Positions 25,050 through 28,440 of a stretch of 28,440 bases of DNA are shown here, piece after piece. The notes below the pieces were generated by a model. That model was given only the letters and a program-made list of their open reading frames with translations. It searched no databases and was not told the DNA's origin. Location of the stretch: contig CAZMZP010000001.1 of the NCBI GenBank assembly GCA_964570935.1, forward strand, positions 1 to 28,440, written 5' to 3'. Origin of the DNA: JAFGJU01 sp964570935. Lineage in GTDB: Bacteria > Eisenbacteria > RBG-16-71-46 > JAFGJU01. The stretch's first letter is position 1, and every line of letters starts with the position of its first letter. The translations under genes were made by a program, and so were the position numbers.

Positions 25050-25901
25050 TCATACGAGCACTTTGCTGACCCGGTTCTTGAGCCTTGAGACGGCCTTCGT
25101 GTGGACCTGGGACGCGCGCGACTCGGATATCCCGAGCACCTGCCCGATCTGCTTTAGTGTGAGTTCCTCGTAGTAGTAGAGGGCTATGACCAGTCTCTCT
25201 TGTTCCGGCAGGTTGTTTATGCACTGGAGAATCATCTTCTTCGATTCCTCCTGCTCTACTGCCTCGAGCATGTCAATCGCCTGCGTGTCCTCGAGGACTT
25301 CCGACAGCTCGACGTGCCCCGACTCGTCGTCCAGGTGGACTGGCTGGTCGATGGACAGCACGACTCTCCCCCTGACCGCCTCGCCCAGCTTCGACATGTC
25401 CTTCGAGCTTATATTGAGCCTGTCGGCGACCTCGTTGTCGCTCACGCTCCTTCCGAGCTTCTGCTCCATTATCTGAAGCTGGCGCTGTATGTCTCTGGCT
25501 TTCCGCCTTACACTTCTGGAGGCCCAGTCGAGTGCCCTGAGCTCGTCCAGGATGGCGCCCTTTATTCGCCACATGGCGTAGGTCTCAAACTTGGTCTTCT
25601 TGCGGGGGTCGAATTTTCGGAGAGCGTCTATGAGCCCGATCACGGCGGAGTTGGTCAGGTCCTCCTCGTCGATAGTCTTGGGCAGCTTGAACTTGATCCT
25701 GTCCACGGCCGCCTTCACCAGGGGCAGATACCGTTCCACCAGCTCGACCTCTTTGGCGCTCCGCGAGTTCTTCGCGGGGCGGCCGGCGGCCGCGAGATGG
25801 CCGACGCCTTCGGGGCGTGCCTTGCGGCTCGGGGCGGCCGGACGGCGCAAGGAGCCGGCGGCGGAGCGCGACGGCAGACCGGTAGTTCTCACACAGGCCA
25901 C
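25050..25901 (-). CDS. WhiG/FliA-type RNA polymerase sigma factor
   Basis: This is a group 3 sigma factor of about 283 residues. After a basic, Pro/Ala-rich leader of some 50 residues comes region 2 (VERYLPLVKAAVDRIKFKLP, DEEDLTNSAVIGLIDALRKFD, KFETYAMWRIKGAILDELRALDW). Region 3 (GRSVSDNEVADRLNIS) and region 4 follow (LPEQERLVIALYYYEELTLKQIGQVLGISESRASQVHTKAVSRLK). The DELRxLDW block is typical of FliA/WhiG. The frame is open further upstream into the response-regulator gene, but AGGAG lies 10 nt before the GTG at 25901; a GTG at 25910 forming GTGA with the upstream stop is also possible. No flagellar genes are in the window. It may direct motility, development or envelope genes. Confidence 0.92.
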   Translation of the reverse strand: MACVRTTGLPSRSAAGSLRRPAAPSRKARPEGVGHLAAAGRPAKNSRSAKEVELVERYLPLVKAAVDRIKFKLPKTIDEEDLTNSAVIGLIDALRKFDPRKKTKFETYAMWRIKGAILDELRALDWASRSVRRKARDIQRQLQIMEQKLGRSVSDNEVADRLNISSKDMSKLGEAVRGRVVLSIDQPVHLDDESGHVELSEVLEDTQAIDMLEAVEQEESKKMILQCINNLPEQERLVIALYYYEELTLKQIGQVLGISESRASQVHTKAVSRLKNRVSKVLV

Positions 25902-25906
25902 AGGTC

Positions 25907-26392
25907 TCACGCTCCTTCCCCGCGCCTCGTTCCGGCGCGCGAGAGCTCGGGCTCGTTGCACTCCCGGGTCTTCGCGGAAGAGTCCTTCCGTCCGCGAGCC
26001 TTTGTCCGCGGACCGGAGCTCCCCTCGAGCGCTTTCTTGAGGCACTGCTTGATGTCTTCAATCCTGAAGGGTTTCGAGAAGCAACCCACCGCCCCGGCTT
26101 TCCTCGCGCTGGCAATCACGTCGTTGGAGCCGTAGGCGGTGATGAGGATGGACGGCATGGTCCTGCGCTGCCTGCGCACGGCGGACATCAGCTCGATGCC
26201 GTTCATGCCGGGCAGCCTGAGGTCGGTGATGAGGGCATCGCAGTCCTTGAGCCCCAGCTTGAGGGCCTCTTCCGAGCTTCCGGCGGTGACGGTCTCGTAA
26301 CCGTCTTCAGTCAGACTCTCGGCGAGCGCCCAAGCAGTCGCCCGCTGGTCGTCTACGATGATTACCCTCTTGGCCGTGCGTCTGTGGTGCAT
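25907..26392 (-). CDS. Single-domain-like response regulator
   Basis: This 161-residue protein consists of a CheY-type receiver: acidic pair D14-D15 (VIIVDDQ), phosphoacceptor D57 (ALITDLRLPGMNG), T85 (ILITAYG) and K107 (CFSKPF). About 40 basic, low-complexity residues follow with no output domain. The ATG at 26392 is preceded by AAAGGA five nt upstream. A longer frame to 26461 would run through the sigma-54 promoter, so it is rejected. It is the first gene of an operon with a WhiG/FliA-like sigma factor (GTGA-type junction) and a GAF protein, and probably acts by protein contact, perhaps on the sigma factor. No partner histidine kinase is visible. Confidence 0.93.
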   Translation of the reverse strand: MHHRRTAKRVIIVDDQRATAWALAESLTEDGYETVTAGSSEEALKLGLKDCDALITDLRLPGMNGIELMSAVRRQRRTMPSILITAYGSNDVIASARKAGAVGCFSKPFRIEDIKQCLKKALEGSSGPRTKARGRKDSSAKTRECNEPELSRAGTRRGEGA

Positions 26393-26441
26393 TGCGTTCC
26401 TTTCGGCGATTCCAGTTTGAAATGTGCCGTCCTCTGCAGAG

Positions 26442-26457
26442 AGCAACTTGCGTGCCA
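26442..26457 (-). promoter_or_regulatory. Sigma-54 (-24/-12) promoter of the response regulator-sigma-GAF operon
   Basis: The minus strand reads TGGCAC (26457-26452), 5 bp, TTGCT (26446-26442), matching the sigma-54 consensus TGGCAC-N5-TTGCW at every defined position. The start would fall near 26431, about 40 nt before the ATG at 26392. An NtrC-family activator gene lies 1.1 kb away. Directly after the -12 element is the palindrome CTCTGCAGAG. Confidence 0.85.
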
Positions 26458-26502
26458 CCATCTAGGAATCGCTATAGATTGCAATGAGTTACGGGCGAAA
26501 CT

Positions 26503-26516
26503 GCCTCGGCCGAGGC
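26503..26516. promoter_or_regulatory. Palindrome, candidate activator binding site
   Basis: GCCTCGGCCGAGGC is a perfect 14-bp palindrome centred about 79 bp upstream of the predicted sigma-54 transcription start, where NtrC-type enhancer sites often lie. In GC-rich DNA such palindromes also occur by chance. Confidence 0.4.
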
Positions 26517-26726
26517 GCCTGGGCCGGTGCGGTGGCGGGAATTGACCGGCCGGACTGGCTCTTTTGTGGCTGGCTGGTGGGCAGAATTTGGATGTCGGCC
26601 GGGGCGGTCGGCCCAAGTTTTGTCACCCTGGAGAACTCCGCAAAGGCCGGCGACGAGTTGTGCCGACATACATAAGTGAGGAGCGCCTTTCGGCGCAGCA
26701 CGCAAAATCTACCTGGAGGTGGAGTC

Positions 26727-27614
26727 TTGAGAACCTGCATCATGGTGGCGGAAGGAGACCCGACGCTGGCGCACGTAGTCACCGAGACCTTCGCGTCGGG
26801 CGAGTACGAGGTGAAGGTGACGCCGACCATCGAGCTGGCAGTCACAGAGCTGGAGAGAACGGCGCCCGACATCCTGCTTGTGGCGGACGACCTGTCCGGC
26901 GGCAGGGGCATGGAGCTGTGTCGCAAGGTGCGCGAGGCGGCGGGCCAGAACCGGACCCCCGCGATAGTGTTCCTGCTCAGGGAGTCGGGGCTCAAGCAAC
27001 TGGCGGGTCTCACGGCATGCGTGGACCTGTGGTTGAGAAAGCCGGTGGACCCCATTCTTCTGGAGTCCGCCGTGGAACGCCTGCTTCAGAGGAAGAGAAG
27101 GCACGATCCCGCCAACCCGCTCACTAAACTCCCGGGCCCGGCCGCGCTGAAGAGAGAGATAGAAAGGCGCCGCGACGCGTCCGAGAGCTATGGCGTCTGT
27201 TCGTTCAGACTTTCGTCCGTCCCCATCGCGGTCTACAGGAAGAAGCACGGCGAGCTCAGGTACACCGCGATGCTGAAGCAGGCGGCGCGCACCGTCCTGG
27301 GATGCGCGGTTGCCCTGGGAGGAAGGGACGCGTTCGTGGCTCACTGCGGGACAGCGGACGAACCGGAGTTCGTCGCGGTCGTCGAGACAGGCAGGTCGAA
27401 GGAGCTGTGCGAGGCCGTGTACGAGGAATTCGCTGCCGCCGCGGAGCTGCTACACGACGCCAGGGAAAGGCAGGACGGCTACGTCGTCTGCCCGGGCGAG
27501 ACGGGTGACAAGGGCAGAGTGCCCCTGGTCACGCTCGAAAGCGAGACGTCAACCGAGACGGCGCAGGCTCAGAGCTCGGCCTCGTCGTCCAGACCCGGGG
27601 CGTCCTCCGAATAG
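26727..27614 (+). CDS. Degenerate receiver-GGDEF response regulator
   Basis: This 295-residue protein starts at TTG 26727, supported by GGAGG seven nt upstream. Residues 1-120 form a receiver in which the usual phosphoacceptor position is Ala53 (followed by D54, D55) although K105-P106 is kept. Residues ~128-275 follow the GGDEF-response-regulator layout (DPANPLTKLPGPAALKREIERR, later FVAH, ELCEAVYEEF, RERQDGYVV). However, the metal-binding Asp segment reads RLSSVPI and the signature reads HCGTADEPEF in place of HxGGDDF, with about three extra residues. It is therefore unlikely to make cyclic di-GMP and may be a binding or scaffold protein. A Ser-rich tail ends in DNA shared antisense with the sigma-54 activator. 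Confidence 0.82.
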   Translation: MRTCIMVAEGDPTLAHVVTETFASGEYEVKVTPTIELAVTELERTAPDILLVADDLSGGRGMELCRKVREAAGQNRTPAIVFLLRESGLKQLAGLTACVDLWLRKPVDPILLESAVERLLQRKRRHDPANPLTKLPGPAALKREIERRRDASESYGVCSFRLSSVPIAVYRKKHGELRYTAMLKQAARTVLGCAVALGGRDAFVAHCGTADEPEFVAVVETGRSKELCEAVYEEFAAAAELLHDARERQDGYVVCPGETGDKGRVPLVTLESETSTETAQAQSSASSSRPGASSE

Positions 27615-28440
27615 GCCTTCAACTTCGTGCGAAGCGTCTGCCGGGAGATCCCGAGAATCTGCGCCGCGCGCGTCTTGTTGTTCCCGGCCAGCTTCAATGC
27701 CTTCAGAATGCAGCTCTTTTCGGCGTCCGCCAGGGTGAGCGCGTCCGCCTGGGGCTGGCGCGGCTCGGCCGGTACCGGCCTGGCTTCCTCGCTTGCCGGG
27801 GCCGCCGGCTGCGTCGGAGCAGGATGCGTGCGGCGCACCGGCTCAAGGACCAGGTGGTCGGGCAGGACCACGTCGTCGGCCTCGAGAAGCAGGGCCCTCT
27901 CGATCACGTTTCTCAGCTCTCTCACGTTGCCGGGCCAGTCGTAGGTGAGAAGCCTCTGCATGGCCTCGGGTGAGCAGCCTCCCACGTTCTTTCCAAGCTC
28001 TCTGTTGAACCTCTTTATAAAATGGCCCGTGAGCGGCCCGATGTCCTCCATGCGCTCCCTGAGCGGCGGGACTTCGAGCGGCACGACCGAGAGCCGGTAG
28101 AAGAGGTCGAGCCGGAACCGGCCCTCCTCGGCCTCGACGCGCAGCTTCTTGTTCGTGGCCGCGACTATCCTGGTGTTCACGCTGATGTCCTGCGTGCCGC
28201 CCACGCGCCTGAAGCACTTGGATTCGATTGCCCTCAAGAGCTTGGCCTGCAGCCGCAGATGCATGTCCGCGATCTCATCCAGGAACAGAGTTCCCCTGTC
28301 CGCCACCTCGAACAGACCCTTCTTGAGCATCCTTGCGTCAGTGAAGGCGCCCTTCTCGTACCCGAACAGCTCGCTCTCGAGCAGGTCCCACGGCAGGGCG
28401 CTGCAGTTCAGCGCGACAAACGCTCCGCCCCTGAAGCCGC
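27569..28440 (-). CDS. NtrC-family sigma-54-dependent activator (C-terminal part; 5' end outside window)
   Basis: About 290 codons are visible, entering at the right edge. The AAA+ domain shows the sigma-54 contact loop as GAFTDA (in FGYEKGAFTDAR), Walker B GTLFLDEI, sensor I VAATNK, the Arg-finger stretch FRLDLFYRLSVVPLEVPPLRER and sensor II WPGNVRELRN. After a Pro/Ala-rich linker, a Fis-type helix-turn-helix closes the protein (ILKALKLAGNNKTRAAQILGISRQTLRTKLKAY). Walker A and any sensory domain lie outside. It is a plausible activator of the sigma-54 promoter at 26442-26457. Its last 15 codons overlap the converging GGDEF-type gene by 46 bp. Confidence 0.95.
   Translation of the reverse strand, partial: GFRGGAFVALNCSALPWDLLESELFGYEKGAFTDARMLKKGLFEVADRGTLFLDEIADMHLRLQAKLLRAIESKCFRRVGGTQDISVNTRIVAATNKKLRVEAEEGRFRLDLFYRLSVVPLEVPPLRERMEDIGPLTGHFIKRFNRELGKNVGGCSPEAMQRLLTYDWPGNVRELRNVIERALLLEADDVVLPDHLVLEPVRRTHPAPTQPAAPASEEARPVPAEPRQPQADALTLADAEKSCILKALKLAGNNKTRAAQILGISRQTLRTKLKAYSEDAPGLDDEAEL

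Larger units (their letters stand above)
26393..26726. other. 334-bp divergent regulatory region
   Basis: The gap separates the response-regulator operon from the GGDEF-type gene. It holds the sigma-54 promoter, the GCCTCGGCCGAGGC palindrome, the short palindrome CCGGCCGG and repeated GTCGGCC. For the plus-strand gene I see no clear -35/-10 pair, only its GGAGG ribosome site. Confidence 0.5.

Noticed and set aside
25911..26045. Upstream extension of the sigma-factor frame
   Set aside because: It lies inside the response-regulator gene and reads as Arg-rich shadow sequence.
1..28440. CRISPR array, insertion sequence or prophage
   Set aside because: No regularly spaced repeats, transposase, integrase or terminal inverted repeats were seen.

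Overview
The window is GC-rich bacterial chromosomal DNA from a diderm (Gram-negative-type) organism. The evidence is a Wzi-type outer-membrane protein, a TonB-dependent-receptor-like barrel, a Wzc-type tyrosine autokinase and a sigma-54 activator. Arg AGG/AGA and Ile ATA codons are common, and several genes seem to start at TTG. I cannot name the phylum. The unusual mix (short SLBB protein, degenerate GGDEF response regulator, WhiG/FliA-like sigma factor) would fit an uncultivated candidate phylum, but that is inference.

Region 1 (1-17,894, all minus strand) is one long, tightly packed Wzx/Wzy-type exopolysaccharide or capsule operon, read from right to left. The order is SLBB protein, Wzc-like chain-length/tyrosine kinase, FemAB/GNAT-like transferase, left-handed beta-helix acyltransferase, Wzx flippase, GT2 glycosyltransferase, O-antigen polymerase/ligase-like membrane protein, two GT4 glycosyltransferases, a radical SAM protein, a third GT4, a DegT-type aminotransferase, a priming sugar-phosphate transferase, a Gfo/Idh/MocA dehydrogenase, a WlbB-like N-acetyltransferase, and a Wzi-like protein cut by the window edge. 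The dehydrogenase, aminotransferase and acetyltransferase match the last three steps of UDP-2,3-diacetamido-uronic acid synthesis. The priming enzyme loads the first sugar on undecaprenyl phosphate, the GTs extend it, Wzx flips it, the Wzy-like protein polymerises it and the Wzc-like kinase controls length. A sigma-70-type promoter (TTGACA, 18 bp, TAAGAT) lies just upstream of the first gene. Several gaps inside the operon hold hairpins without U-tracts.

Region 2 (17,895-24,189) holds a 640-bp non-coding stretch, a plus-strand GT-C (GT39-like) membrane glycosyltransferase, a converging minus-strand GT-C-like membrane protein, and a plus-strand TonB-dependent-receptor-like outer-membrane protein. 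The last has a good extended -10 promoter and a roughly 170-nt leader with an inverted repeat.

Region 3 (24,186-28,440) is regulatory. A minus-strand operon encodes a single-domain response regulator, a WhiG/FliA-type sigma factor and a GAF protein. Its promoter matches the sigma-54 -24/-12 consensus at every defined position (TGGCAC-N5-TTGCT). Divergent from it is a response-regulator/GGDEF fusion in which both the phosphoacceptor site and the GGDEF motif are degenerate. Tail-to-tail with that, overlapping by 46 bp, is the C-terminal part of an NtrC-family sigma-54 activator. The set suggests a sigma-54 to sigma-28-type cascade. That it controls the neighbouring polysaccharide operon is only a hypothesis.
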